A DNA stretch of 64,000 nucleotides, from assembly GCA_035628915.1 (NCBI GenBank), contig DASPIW010000017.1, positions 1 through 64,000 of the forward strand. The letters are read 5' to 3'. The notes beneath the pieces were generated by a model that did no database searches, had not been told where the DNA came from, and was given only the letters and a program-made list of their open reading frames with translations. Numbering within the stretch: position 1 is the stretch's first letter; every line of letters starts with the position of its first letter. Of this stretch, positions 23,756 to 33,206 are shown piece by piece. Both the position numbers and the translations under genes were made by a program. The stretch comes from JARBUG01 sp035628915 (GTDB taxonomy: Bacteria; Bacillota; Sulfobacillia; Symbiobacteriales; Symbiobacteriaceae).

Positions 23756-24763
23756 TTGGTTGATCAGTGGCGACGCTGGGTCAGTGAACGGATGGACGAA
23801 TATGTCTTCGAGTTCGTGAAGCTTTACTACCGGGGCTATCGCCGCCGGATGCCGGCCTATCGCCCCGCAGGGGCCTGCGATCTCTCCGTTCTGAGCGGCC
23901 TTGAGGCGCCAGCTGACTTTGATCTGCAGCCGGCTGCCGGCTGGAAAAGCTACGGCGTGCAGGAACTCCGGTTTCCGAGTCCCGTGCCGTGCGCCTGCCC
24001 CGAGAATGCCACCGTCGCGGCACGGCTGCTGACCGCCTCGGCGGGGGCGCCCTGGACGCTGATCATACCCGGCTATTCCACGGGAGCTGTGCCGCCGTAC
24101 GATTACGGCTTCTTTCAGGATATCCAGGCTCTGGCCCTGCTCACCCGCGGTATTAATGTTGCCCTGATTGCCCTGCCGTATCATTTGGGCCGTAAGCGCT
24201 CGGGCGGTTATGGCTCCGGCGAGGGCTTCTTCAGCCCGGACCTGGCTGATATGCAGGCGACTTTTCTGCAGGCGGCGGCAGACGGCATTGCACTGGTGCG
24301 CTGGCTGCAGACCCAGTCTTCCCGTCCCGTCGGCGTATGGGGCACTTCGCTGGGCGGAAATGTCGCCGGCATGATCGCCACGCGCGTGACGGACGTTGGC
24401 GCAGTAGTTCTGATGGAGCCGCTGGACAACCCCGGCGATACCCTACGCATCCACTACGCCAGCCGGGAGATTCGGCGGGCCCTGAAGGTCGCCGGCGAAT
24501 CTGCAGAGGTTCTGACCGACGCCTTGCGCTGGCTGGCACCCAGTTCCCATAGACCCGCCGTATCGGTGGATCGGATTCTTTTCATCTCACCACTGTGGGA
24601 CAGAGTGATCCCCTTTCAGTTCCAAAACGCCTTCTGGGAGGCGTGGGACCGCCCGGAGCGCATCACCGTTGCTGCAGGACACCTGACCATGCCGCCCGAT
24701 GGGGGCCTGAACGCCCTCATCGCCGATTTTATCTCCCGCCGCGTTTTCAGCTCTGCATCCTGA
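23756..24763 (+). CDS. Alpha/beta hydrolase (lipase/esterase-like)
   Basis: The 335-residue protein has WTLIIPGYSTG, a nucleophile elbow GTSLGG near residue 200, an acid position in LFISPLWDRVIPF, and a catalytic histidine in VAAGHLTMP. It has no signal peptide. The closest type is the alpha/beta hydrolase group that includes abhydrolase_18-like proteins; the substrate is unknown. TTG at 23756 lies nine bases after GGAGGAGGGG. It precedes the FtsA-like gene by 13 bases, so the two, plus the metallo-beta-lactamase gene, form one unit. Confidence 0.8.
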   Translation: MVDQWRRWVSERMDEYVFEFVKLYYRGYRRRMPAYRPAGACDLSVLSGLEAPADFDLQPAAGWKSYGVQELRFPSPVPCACPENATVAARLLTASAGAPWTLIIPGYSTGAVPPYDYGFFQDIQALALLTRGINVALIALPYHLGRKRSGGYGSGEGFFSPDLADMQATFLQAAADGIALVRWLQTQSSRPVGVWGTSLGGNVAGMIATRVTDVGAVVLMEPLDNPGDTLRIHYASREIRRALKVAGESAEVLTDALRWLAPSSHRPAVSVDRILFISPLWDRVIPFQFQNAFWEAWDRPERITVAAGHLTMPPDGGLNALIADFISRRVFSSAS

Positions 24764-24776
24764 GGGGGGTCCGCCT

Positions 24777-26921
24777 GTGTCCGAGCGTCTTTCTCTGGCC
24801 CTTGACATCGGCACTCGCAAGGTCGTGGGCCTGCTGACCCAGCCCGGGCCGAAAGGGCTAAAAATCGTCGCCGCTGAAAAACTGGAGCATTCCACCCGCG
24901 CCATGTACGACGGTCAGATTCACGACGTGGTGCAGGTCGCCGCCGTAGTCGGACAGATCGTCAGGAAGCTGGCCGCCCGGGCGGGCGCCTCCCTCACGGA
25001 GGCTGCCGTGGCCGCCGCCGGGCGGGCCCTCCGGACGTTTACCGGCTCGGCGGCACGGGAGATGACGGGCCTGACCGAGCTGACGCAGGGCGAAGTCTTC
25101 GCCCTGGAGCTGGAGGCCGTCCAGGCGGCCCAGGCAGCGATGGCTGCGGCGCTCAAGGACCAGGAACAGCCGCAGGACTACCATTATGTCGGCCACAGCG
25201 TCATGGGGAGCCGTCTGGATGGATTGGGCATCGGCAATCTGGTCGGGCAGCGGGGAACGCTGGCCGAACTTGACGTGATCGCCACGTTTCTGCCCAGGGG
25301 CGTCGTGGACTCGCTGCAGGCGGTGCTCGCCCGCAACGGCCTCGAAATGACGGCGCTGACCCTGGAGCCGATTGCCGCGCTCAGCGTAGCCGTGCCGCCC
25401 TCCATGCGCCACCTGAACCTGGTACTGGTCGACATCGGCGCTGGCACTTCCGATATCGCCATTACCAGCAAGGGTGCCGTCATCGCATACGATATGGTCC
25501 CCATCGCCGGCGACGAAGTGACCGAGGCCCTGTCGGAAGCATACTTGCTGGACTTTGCCGTCGGCGAGACGGTAAAGCGGCAGATCGGCCAAAAAGCGGA
25601 AGTAACGTTTACCGACATTTTGGGGCATAAACAGACCGTTCCCAGCGAAACATTGAGGGAAGCTTTGCTTCCCGCAGTGGAAGGGCTTGCCGGGCGCATC
25701 GCCGACCGGGTGCTGAAGCTGAACGGCGGGCCGCCCCAGGCGATTATGCTGGTAGGCGGCGGGAGCCTGACGCCCGGACTGCCCCAGGCTGTGGCCCGGG
25801 CCGTGGGCATTGCCGAAGCCCGGGTGGCCGTGAGAGGGCGTGATGCGATTGGCGGCGTCGAGGGCGCCAAGGCGGTGCTCGGCGGTCCTGACGCGGTGAC
25901 GCCTATTGGCATTGCCGTTGCCTCCCGCGACAAGTCGACGCTCGGGTTTCATCTGGTTCACGTCAACGGGCATTCGATCCGGCTCTTTCACCCCTCGAAG
26001 CTGACGGTGGCCGATGCGCTGCTGGCGGCGGGCATTTCGATCAAGGACTTGCAGGGCAGGGTCGGTCAGGGCCTGACGGTCTCGGTCAACGGAACCCTGC
26101 AGATCATCCGGGGTACGTTTGGCAAGCCTGCGAAAGTGCTGGTGGGCGGGGAGCCGGCCTCACTTGAGACGGAAATCAGCCACCGCGATCAGATCACGGT
26201 CATTCCCGGCACACCCGGCGACCCCGGTCAGGCGAAGGTTGCCGACGTCGCACCGGCCGCCCGCGACCGGCTGACCATTAGCCTGAACGGCGCATCCTAC
26301 GATCTGGCGCCGCTGATGACGGTTAACGGCGAGCCTGCATCGCCGGATCAGCCTTTGCAGGACAACGACACCGTTGCGGTCCGTGCCCTGCATACAGTGG
26401 AAGACGTGCTGCTTCACCTGGGCTTTGAAGACCCGGGCGAAGTGCGGGTGCTCCGGTTCGCGCTGGGTGGCGAAACGAAAGTGCTGCGCCGGCCCCGCTA
26501 TGAACTGACCCTGAACGGGGCCCGCTGCGATGCGGACACCCCCGTCCGGCAGGGTGACCGCCTTGGAGTAGCGCCAACGCCGCCGCTCACGGTGCGCGAG
26601 GCCGCCGGTTATACCCAGGAGTCTGATGCCGTCATTGGGATCGTCGTCAACGGACAACCCCTGGCCCTGGCGACCGGACTGCCCGAGCTCTGGCGCAACG
26701 GGCGCCCCGCCGGGCCCGACGACGCAGTGGGCGAAGGCGACCAGGTGGAAGTGCGGGCGGCGGGCGAGGCGCCGATGTTCGCCCACGCCCTGGCCCAGGC
26801 CGGCATTGCCCTGCAGCCCCCGCCCGGCAAGTCTCATTTGATCATGCTGCTCAACGGCGCACCCGCCGAGTTTACGGCGCGGCTCCAGCATGGGGATCGG
26901 GCTGAACTGATCTGGGAGTGA
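24777..26921 (+). CDS. Large FtsA-like actin-fold ATPase with repeated beta-grasp-like C-terminal region
   Basis: The 714-residue protein starts with an actin-fold ATPase: LALDIGTRKVVGLL (phosphate 1), LVLVDIGAGTSDIAI (phosphate 2) and AIMLVGGGSLTPGL (adenosine motif), with an FtsA/SHS2-type insertion in between. FtsA is about 420 residues; here about 300 extra residues form repeated small domains with phrases such as LTVADALLAAGISI, LTISLNGASYDL and LTVREAAGYTQ, suggestive of ubiquitin/ThiS-like modules. The C-terminal amphipathic membrane-targeting helix of FtsA is absent. Such long FtsA relatives occur in Firmicutes with unknown function. GTG at 24777 follows GAGGGGGG. Confidence 0.85.
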   Translation: MSERLSLALDIGTRKVVGLLTQPGPKGLKIVAAEKLEHSTRAMYDGQIHDVVQVAAVVGQIVRKLAARAGASLTEAAVAAAGRALRTFTGSAAREMTGLTELTQGEVFALELEAVQAAQAAMAAALKDQEQPQDYHYVGHSVMGSRLDGLGIGNLVGQRGTLAELDVIATFLPRGVVDSLQAVLARNGLEMTALTLEPIAALSVAVPPSMRHLNLVLVDIGAGTSDIAITSKGAVIAYDMVPIAGDEVTEALSEAYLLDFAVGETVKRQIGQKAEVTFTDILGHKQTVPSETLREALLPAVEGLAGRIADRVLKLNGGPPQAIMLVGGGSLTPGLPQAVARAVGIAEARVAVRGRDAIGGVEGAKAVLGGPDAVTPIGIAVASRDKSTLGFHLVHVNGHSIRLFHPSKLTVADALLAAGISIKDLQGRVGQGLTVSVNGTLQIIRGTFGKPAKVLVGGEPASLETEISHRDQITVIPGTPGDPGQAKVADVAPAARDRLTISLNGASYDLAPLMTVNGEPASPDQPLQDNDTVAVRALHTVEDVLLHLGFEDPGEVRVLRFALGGETKVLRRPRYELTLNGARCDADTPVRQGDRLGVAPTPPLTVREAAGYTQESDAVIGIVVNGQPLALATGLPELWRNGRPAGPDDAVGEGDQVEVRAAGEAPMFAHALAQAGIALQPPPGKSHLIMLLNGAPAEFTARLQHGDRAELIWE

Positions 26922-26927
26922 TCTTGC

Positions 26928-27836
26928 ATGTCGCTGCAGCAACTGTCCGAGCGAGTACACATCTACCGCGGCGGCGTGAATTTCGCCATCATCGCGGCGC
27001 CGGAAAAACGGCTGATCCTGATCGACACCGGCCTTGACTCATCGGCGGCCCGTAAGGCCCTCCGGCCGTTCTTCGAGGCCGGGTACACGTTGGCGGCGAT
27101 CATCAACTCCCACAGCCACGCCGACCATATCGGCGGCAACGCGGACCTGGTCAAGCGGACGGGTTGCCAGGTCTATGCGCCGGCCAAGGAGCGTCCGTGG
27201 ATTCTGTGGCCCGAACTGGAGCCCCTGGGGCTGTATGGCGCCTGGCCCCCGCCGGCCATGCAGGTCAAGTTCCTGCAGGCCCCGCCCACGCCGGAGGTCA
27301 TTGAACTGCCCCCGGCCCCCTGCCGCTTTGAACTGGAAGGGGTCGAGCTTGAACTGATTCCCACGCCCGGCCACGCCCTGGAGCAGGTCGCCGTGGCGGT
27401 GGATGGGCTCCTGGTAGCGGCCGATGCCCTGTTCCAGCTGGACGTGATGGAGAAACACCCGATTATCTTCCTGGTCAATGTGGCACAATACCTCGAGAGT
27501 CTGGACCGCCTGGGGCGGCGCCCGGAGCGGTTCGTTCTGCCCGGGCACGGCGACCTGATTGACCGGGAGGGAGAGGGGGACCCTCTGTCCGCCGTGATTG
27601 CAGCCAACCAGGGGAACATCCGGGTGATGCACGAACGGATCCTGGCCGCCCTGGTCGAGCCGGCCACGCTGGAAGAACTGCTCTACCGAGTGATGGCGGC
27701 TTACGGGAAGACTCCTGAGAGTGAAGCGCAATTTTTCCTGGACAGAGCTGCCGTAAGCGCGCATATCAGTTATCTGACTCAATCAAATCACCTGATGGTT
27801 GAATTCCGAGCGGGTCGTCGATACTTGCGGGCTTGA
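26928..27836 (+). CDS. Metallo-beta-lactamase-fold hydrolase
   Basis: The 302-residue protein has the metal motif HSHADHIGG at residues 63-71, PTPGHALEQVAV, ADALFQLDV and the late histidine in LPGHGDLI. These are the zinc ligands of MBL-fold enzymes. A C-terminal region of about 70 helical residues resembles the winged-helix end of the LACTB2-like group. The ATG at 26928 is six bases after the FtsA-like stop. Substrate unknown. Confidence 0.88.
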   Translation: MSLQQLSERVHIYRGGVNFAIIAAPEKRLILIDTGLDSSAARKALRPFFEAGYTLAAIINSHSHADHIGGNADLVKRTGCQVYAPAKERPWILWPELEPLGLYGAWPPPAMQVKFLQAPPTPEVIELPPAPCRFELEGVELELIPTPGHALEQVAVAVDGLLVAADALFQLDVMEKHPIIFLVNVAQYLESLDRLGRRPERFVLPGHGDLIDREGEGDPLSAVIAANQGNIRVMHERILAALVEPATLEELLYRVMAAYGKTPESEAQFFLDRAAVSAHISYLTQSNHLMVEFRAGRRYLRA

Positions 27837-27967
27837 CAGTCGACCTGGTCTTCCTTTACGGTTTCGTTACAGTATTGGCGCATGGGGTCGGCCTAGCAGG
27901 AATTCCCGGGCTCAGGTGCAATACAATTAGAGCAGTTTAAGGTGGCCTCTAAGGTGGTGAACCCGCG

Positions 27968-28939
27968 TTGAAATTAGACCGCTTGACCGACATAACGTCA
28001 GAACTCTCGACGAATCTGGTCAGTTCGATCATGCTGCCCGGCGGCCTTCTGGACTGGTTGACCCGACCGCTTCCGGAGCGCCTGCGTCCCAGGTTCCTGT
28101 CAGGGTCGGCGAACAGGGAGCCGCAGTCGGAGCCGCAGCGAGTGGCTGGCCCGGCCGGTCCGATGGTGTTGATGGGCGGTCTGCCGGTTCCTGACGAAGC
28201 CACCGTGGCTATGATTCATCTTGCGGGTGGGCGGTCCGCCAAATTGGCCGTCATTGCGGCGGCGACGGAGAACCACTCGCAGGTGGCCGAACAGGGAGTA
28301 AAGCTCTTTACCCGTTTCGGGATGCGTAAAGTAGAAGTGTTTGATCTGACGACCCGGGAGCGGGCCGAGAGTCCCGAATGGAGTGCGCGGCTCTCGGCGT
28401 TTGACGCCGTGTTCATCTGCGGGGACGACGAGAGCATCGGGTTGAAAGTGCTCGGCGGGACGCTGTGCGCCCACACGCTGAAGGAGATGCTTGCGGCGGG
28501 CAAGCCGGTGGCCGGTCTCGGTGCCGGGGCAGCCATTTTGGCCAGCCGGGCGGTGGTCCGGCAGAACGGCGAGGAGACCCTGGCCGAAGGTCTCGGGCTC
28601 GCAGCCGGACTGCTGGTGGACACCCAGTTTACCCAGGAGAACCGGTTCGGCCGGCTCGCCAAGGCGCTGCAGGGCGCAGAGCCGGGCCTGTTCCTCGGCG
28701 CCGGGCTCGACGCCGGTTCGGCGGTGGCGATGCGCGACGGCGAGGCCAAAGTACTGGGCGAGGCGAGTGCAACTTTCCTCGACCTGCGGGACAGCCAGGT
28801 GATATCGGATCCGAATCATTCTGCTGTTTGCGGCCTCAAAGTGCATGTGCTGATGGACGGGTACGTGATGAACCTGCGGACGCGCAGGCCGTATGGGCCG
28901 CCGAAAGACGCTCCGGCGCAGGTAGTCGGGGCACGATAA
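27968..28939 (+). CDS. Cyanophycinase-like (S51-fold) protein lacking the catalytic serine
   Basis: The 323-residue protein has the flavodoxin-like core of cyanophycinase: VLMGGLPVPDEA, LAVIAAATENHSQVAEQG, DAVFICGDDESIGLKVLGGT and a block at about residue 185 that reads GLGAGAAILAS. In active enzymes this last block is GTSAGA with the nucleophilic serine; here it is glycine. It is therefore probably not a peptidase. The N-terminal 60 residues are extra. TTG at 27968 has AAGGTGG upstream. It stands alone and ends in a terminator. Confidence 0.72.
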   Translation: MKLDRLTDITSELSTNLVSSIMLPGGLLDWLTRPLPERLRPRFLSGSANREPQSEPQRVAGPAGPMVLMGGLPVPDEATVAMIHLAGGRSAKLAVIAAATENHSQVAEQGVKLFTRFGMRKVEVFDLTTRERAESPEWSARLSAFDAVFICGDDESIGLKVLGGTLCAHTLKEMLAAGKPVAGLGAGAAILASRAVVRQNGEETLAEGLGLAAGLLVDTQFTQENRFGRLAKALQGAEPGLFLGAGLDAGSAVAMRDGEAKVLGEASATFLDLRDSQVISDPNHSAVCGLKVHVLMDGYVMNLRTRRPYGPPKDAPAQVVGAR

Positions 28940-28952
28940 CTGACATACGCAC

Positions 28953-29003
28953 AAGAACCTGCCGCAGGTTGGAAGGAAACGCCAACCGTGGCAGGTTCTT
29001 TTC
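28953..29003 (+). terminator. Terminator after the cyanophycinase-like gene
   Basis: AAGAACCTGCC (28953-28963) pairs with GGCAGGTTCTT (28990-29000), followed by TTTTCG; an inner GGTTGG/CCAACC pair extends the structure. Confidence 0.8.
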
Positions 29004-29244
29004 GTTGTCCATCGGCCGCTGGGTCAAACCCATGGCCTCGTGCGCACCCTCACCGTTCAGCCAAAGAATGATGCTGTCGCCAAGTATGTTCGGTTCAACG
29101 CTAAGGGAATCCTACCTGAAGCAGCCAGGATTGGTGGGACTAAGGAGTTGAAGTCACCTGGCCACGAAATCCCTCTATTTGCTCACAGGGAACAACCAAA
29201 TGTCACAGGAGCTGGAAAGGCGCCGGTCGCGAGGGAGGAACCAC
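29003..29244 (+). other. Leader region of the ger operon, with an open frame of doubtful value
   Basis: About 240 bp without a recognised gene. A plus-strand frame from 29040 reads RTLTVQPKNDAVAKYVRF and ELKSPGHEIPLFAHRE, weakly like the tail of an IS200/IS605 OrfB protein, but there is no ribosome binding site and no nuclease core, so I do not call a gene. GTATG at about 29088 and AATCCTA 19 bp further resemble a poor sigma-G promoter. GGGAGG at 29233-29238 is the gerA ribosome binding site. Confidence 0.35.
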
Positions 29245-30657
29245 GTGGACCGTCAGTATCCTGCGGTCGTACACGATATTGTGGGGTTCCACGGATTCCT
29301 CCCATGGTTCCCTGCACAAGGACCCAACATCTGTTACCTAGACCCGGGGGTGTTCCCAATCATGACATTGCCGCCTTCTGGCGAGCGTTTCATCGCCTTG
29401 CTGCACTCCCTGTTTGCGCAGTTTGATCGCTGCGGCGTCGCTGTTCATCTCCTGAGGCCTCCAACTGGTCCGGCGCTTACGGTTGTCTTCATCGCCGACC
29501 TGATTGTCCGGGATGACGTGGAGCGACTCATCCTCCGACCCCTGAGCACTGGGCTTCCGCCTGTTCCGTTAGAGCAGCTGACCCATACGGGCCTTCTGTC
29601 AGCACCCGTGCAACGGCCAGCCAAGACTCCTCTCGATCTCCTCCAAGGATTGCATTCGGGTCTGGCGGCCATACATGTCGAGGGGCAGGAAGGGGCTCTG
29701 CTTGTAGGCAGCAGTCTGGGCGCCGCCGAACAGAGTGCCTTCCAGAGTGACCTGAGCGCAAATGTAGCCATGCTGCGGCGGGCACTGGCTGATCCCCGGT
29801 TGTGCACCGAAGTGGTGGAGGACGGGGGGCAAGGACGTACCTGCCTCGTTTACCTGCACGGAGCGGTCTCAGGAAAGACGCTCGATGCCATACGCGCTTG
29901 GGCACGCCAATCGGGCAAGCAAGGGCGGCAGGACAAGTGGTGGACGGCACTGGTTGCGATCTTGCGGCTGCCTCAGACGTGGGACTGCCCATCGCCAGCT
30001 GCCGCAGCGGAAACACTTCGGAGCGGACATGTGGCAGTGTTCTTCGACCGGCTGCCTTGTGCACAGATCGCACCGACAACGCTTTCACTGCTTGCACAGG
30101 CGCCACAGGATGTCAACCTACCCCCTGCTCTCCGTCGGCTCCTCCCCTGGCCACGCATGGTCGCAGCTCTCTTTTCGCTGACGGTATCGGCAGGCTATGT
30201 CGCAGTCACCTCCTACCACCACTCGCTCATCCCAGGTCCGTTCCTGATTGCACTGGCCTCTTCCCGCCAGAACAAACCGTTGCCCATTCAAATTGAGGTG
30301 ATCACGCTTTTCCTGTTGGATGACGGCCTGTGGGCCGCGGCCCATCGTGGCAGCCCGCGATATCTCTTCTCCGCCGCATTTGCGACCGTACTGGTGGCCA
30401 CGGCGCTCCTGCATGCTGGAATAGTCGGGCCCGCCACCGTTACCACAGCCATAACCACTTCCGTCCTCATGCACCTGCTACCCAGTGAATCGGTAACCCG
30501 TCCGGTGCGGCTGTGGCGATACCTATTTGTGGGTGCGGCAGCCGGACTCGGGGGATTTGGGATGGCACTCATAGCGTTTGGTTTGATGGCCTACCTTGCG
30601 GGGGAAACCAGGTTTCATCATCCCCTTCGCCAGCCAATCGAGGGACTTACGGCGTGA
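29245..30657 (+). CDS. gerA: Spore germination receptor A subunit (GerA family)
   Basis: The 470-residue protein follows the GerA plan: a soluble N-terminal half (about residues 1-280, with EGQEGALLVGSSLGAAEQSA in place of the usual EGxxxALxxx motif) and a C-terminal half of four to five membrane helices (residues 305-455, LIALASSRQNKPLPIQIEVI). With GerB and GerC it forms the germinant receptor in the spore inner membrane. GTG at 29245 lies behind GGGAGG. The stop overlaps the gerB start (GTGA). The soluble half is divergent, so the germinant cannot be guessed. Confidence 0.85.
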   Translation: MDRQYPAVVHDIVGFHGFLPWFPAQGPNICYLDPGVFPIMTLPPSGERFIALLHSLFAQFDRCGVAVHLLRPPTGPALTVVFIADLIVRDDVERLILRPLSTGLPPVPLEQLTHTGLLSAPVQRPAKTPLDLLQGLHSGLAAIHVEGQEGALLVGSSLGAAEQSAFQSDLSANVAMLRRALADPRLCTEVVEDGGQGRTCLVYLHGAVSGKTLDAIRAWARQSGKQGRQDKWWTALVAILRLPQTWDCPSPAAAAETLRSGHVAVFFDRLPCAQIAPTTLSLLAQAPQDVNLPPALRRLLPWPRMVAALFSLTVSAGYVAVTSYHHSLIPGPFLIALASSRQNKPLPIQIEVITLFLLDDGLWAAAHRGSPRYLFSAAFATVLVATALLHAGIVGPATVTTAITTSVLMHLLPSESVTRPVRLWRYLFVGAAAGLGGFGMALIAFGLMAYLAGETRFHHPLRQPIEGLTA

Positions 30658-31742
30658 CCGGGCCGAGTATCTCCCACAATCAGCTCTGGGTTGCTACGCT
30701 GGGCCTTTTGGTCACCAAGGTGTTTTACCCCTACCCACGAGGCGCTGCTGTCAGTGCGGGGGCGGCGGCCCCTTGGACGGAGTTGCTGTCGGCGGGGGTT
30801 GCCTTCCTCCTGTTCCTCCCCGTATTGACCGCCATGGCAACGCGACCCGGCAAGAACTTCGTGGACCTTACCCTTGAGGTCGGTGGTCGGCCGTTGGCCA
30901 TCATCAGCGCTCTCGGGATCGCTGCGTTTTTGATCGGCGCCAACGCAATCCGCTTACGGGTAATCTCCGAACTGGCGGTGGCTGCGCTCTACCCGTTCAC
31001 TCCACAGACCTTCTTAATGGGATCGTTGGTGTTCACCGCAGTCGTCGGCGCTTGGGTCAGCCCACAGGGGCTGGCCTGGTTGACAGCCATGGTCACGTGG
31101 CCAACCGTCGTCGGGATTCTTGGTCTTCTGGCGGGCTGCATCGGGTGGGTTACCTCCGCGTACCTTTTCCCGCTCACTGGTACGGGCGCCATGGCTGTAG
31201 CACGGGCGGTTTTCCCGATGACTTCCCATTACAGCGAATTACTGTACGCCGCGGTGCTGGCCGGTTTTGTGAGCAAGCCTCACCTGCTGCCCGGTGCGAT
31301 CGGCAAGGCAGTGGGAGTGACATGCCTCGTGTCTGCGGCCACGGTCCTGATCTTTCTCATGGTCTTCCCATACCCCGGGGTTGACCATATACCCTTTCCC
31401 CTGTTTGAATTGACGCGCTTAATCCAGGGCGGACGGTTTCTCGAACGTACAGATGGACTATGGGTCTTATTCTTGACCTTCGGCAGCGCCTTGCTCCTGG
31501 CCATCGCCCTGCAAGTATCCGCGCTGTTGCTGCAGCAGGCATTTCGCATGCCCACACATCGGGACGCCATAGTACCACTCGCTATGGCCATGCTGGCCGG
31601 CGCGCTGTTCCCCTCCAACCAGGCAGCCGCCATTGTCGCAGACCTGATGTACTTTCGCCGGTGGGGGTTCGTGATCGCCCTCGTCCTACCGATGCTGATC
31701 GCTGGGGCGGCCTACTGGCGGAGGCGGCGGGCCAATGGTTAA
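30654..31742 (+). CDS. gerB: Spore germination receptor B subunit (endospore germination permease)
   Basis: The 362-residue protein has about ten membrane helices and the order of the GerB/YndE amino-acid permease-like family: ISHNQLWVATLGLLVTKVF at the start, LEVGGRPLAIISALG, and FELTRLIQGGRFLERTDGLWV late in the protein. GerB subunits bind germinants. GTG 30654 overlaps the gerA stop by four bases; a longer frame upstream lies inside gerA. Its end overlaps gerC by eight bases. Confidence 0.9.
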   Translation: MTGPSISHNQLWVATLGLLVTKVFYPYPRGAAVSAGAAAPWTELLSAGVAFLLFLPVLTAMATRPGKNFVDLTLEVGGRPLAIISALGIAAFLIGANAIRLRVISELAVAALYPFTPQTFLMGSLVFTAVVGAWVSPQGLAWLTAMVTWPTVVGILGLLAGCIGWVTSAYLFPLTGTGAMAVARAVFPMTSHYSELLYAAVLAGFVSKPHLLPGAIGKAVGVTCLVSAATVLIFLMVFPYPGVDHIPFPLFELTRLIQGGRFLERTDGLWVLFLTFGSALLLAIALQVSALLLQQAFRMPTHRDAIVPLAMAMLAGALFPSNQAAAIVADLMYFRRWGFVIALVLPMLIAGAAYWRRRRANG

Positions 31743-32991
31743 GCATCTCGTTGTCCTCGCGTGGCTGGCCACTGCGGTCCTTCTAGGTGGGTGCTGGGAC
31801 CAGACATCAATTGAAGACACCGCTTTCGTCGTGAGCTTGGCCTTGGACGCAGACGAGCGCGGGGGTTACCTCTGGACCTTCCGAATCATTGAGGCGCAAA
31901 GCCTGCCTCTCGGGTCGCTTACCGTGCCTCCCGAACCCGGCAACGAAACGCTGTCGTCGTCCATCATGACCGTCCATGCGCACAACCCTGAACAGGCGGT
32001 CCAAATCGCCCAAGCAAACATCGTGCGAATCGTCTCCCTGAATCACCTGCGCAACATCATCATCGGTGAGGACCTAGCCCGTGCCGGCGTGTCGCCGGTT
32101 CTCAATCAGCTTCTTCGACACTACGAGGTGCGTCGAAGTGCGATTATGCAGGCTTCTTCCGGTCGTGCGGAAGATGCTATGCGTGGCTCTCAGCCCGTGG
32201 GGGACACCAATATCGTCCGGTATCTGGAGGGTGCCAATCTGGTTCAGAAAAGGGTTCACCTGGCCCCGCCTGTTCGGCTCCAGCACTTCCAGGCCAACCT
32301 CCTGACGGACGGATCCGATCCCTACCTTCCGCTCCTGACGGTCAATCCGATCGCCAAGCAGCCCGAGGGGACATTGCCCCCGGCCACCGGCAACGAGCCG
32401 CTGGACGGAGGAACCTTCCCGCGGGTAGGCGGCAACCCGGCAGAATGGGCGGGTGCCCTCATCTTTCGGGCCGATCACTATGCGGGCAAAATCAACGTAT
32501 CCCAGGCTCAAGCATTGCTCGCCCTCCGAGGGGAATTGGGCAAGACCTATGTGACCGTGCCGGACCCGGTGGAGGAGGGGCAGATGGTGACGCTACGGCT
32601 GGGGCAAGAGAACAAACCACGGTACCGCACCAGTTTCTCCGCCGGGCACCCCGCCGTCGACATTCATCTGCACCTCGACGCGGAAGTCGTATCCTGGTCC
32701 GCAAAGACCGATTACACGAAACCCGAAAATCGCCGGATGCTGGAGCAGCACGTTGCGCGCTGGACTAAGGAGTCCCTGCTAAAGCCGGTCATCGAAACGG
32801 TCTACCACGAATGGGGAGCTGACCCGGTAGGACTGGGCAATGTGTTCCGCCGCAGATTTCCTGTGTACGGGGCATGGGAACGTTATCGCTGGCATGACCG
32901 CGTCAAAGATCTGGCAGTGAACCTGCAGGTCAACGTTTTCATCCGCCGGTTTGGCATGATGCTGAATCAACCTCCGAGCAGAGAAAGGTAG
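31735..32991 (+). CDS. gerC: Spore germination receptor C subunit, Ger(x)C lipoprotein
   Basis: The 418-residue protein has a signal sequence and lipobox LLGGC with Cys20 followed by WDQTSIED, the diagnostic start of Ger(x)C lipoproteins. Then follow VVSLALDADERGGYLWTFRI and a C-terminal helix with QHVARWTKESLLKPVIETVY. It is attached by lipid to the outer face of the spore inner membrane and is needed for receptor function. ATG at 31735 overlaps gerB. Confidence 0.93.
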   Translation: MVKHLVVLAWLATAVLLGGCWDQTSIEDTAFVVSLALDADERGGYLWTFRIIEAQSLPLGSLTVPPEPGNETLSSSIMTVHAHNPEQAVQIAQANIVRIVSLNHLRNIIIGEDLARAGVSPVLNQLLRHYEVRRSAIMQASSGRAEDAMRGSQPVGDTNIVRYLEGANLVQKRVHLAPPVRLQHFQANLLTDGSDPYLPLLTVNPIAKQPEGTLPPATGNEPLDGGTFPRVGGNPAEWAGALIFRADHYAGKINVSQAQALLALRGELGKTYVTVPDPVEEGQMVTLRLGQENKPRYRTSFSAGHPAVDIHLHLDAEVVSWSAKTDYTKPENRRMLEQHVARWTKESLLKPVIETVYHEWGADPVGLGNVFRRRFPVYGAWERYRWHDRVKDLAVNLQVNVFIRRFGMMLNQPPSRER

Positions 32992-33000
32992 GGACGACGC

Positions 33001-33183
33001 ATGTGGGATCGGTGGGTGATCATCGCACTCGCCGCCGCCGTGGCAATTCGGGCCGGCTACAGGGGATGGCAGTTCGGCAAGGGCGGCGATTGGCTCGCTG
33101 GAGCAGGTGGGTTTGTGCTTGCCCTGATTGCGATCGGAGTACCGCTCATTCTGGCGGTCTTGGGTCCATCGACGGGAAGGTAG
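33001..33183 (+). CDS. Small membrane protein of the ger operon
   Basis: The 60-residue protein has two hydrophobic helices (about residues 5-20 and 32-55). GAGAAAGGTAGG precedes the ATG by nine bases and the gene begins nine bases after gerC, so it belongs to the operon. Small two-helix D subunits occur in some ger operons and modulate germination; that role here is inferred from size and position. Confidence 0.75.
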   Translation: MWDRWVIIALAAAVAIRAGYRGWQFGKGGDWLAGAGGFVLALIAIGVPLILAVLGPSTGR

Positions 33184-33206
33184 TGTTTGCCCGTACCGAT
33201 ACCCAT

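Noticed and set aside
29040..29426. Frame reading ELKSPGHEIPLFAHRE, perhaps a transposase tail
   Set aside because: Weak resemblance only, no catalytic motif, overlaps the supported gerA start; kept as a note in the leader region.
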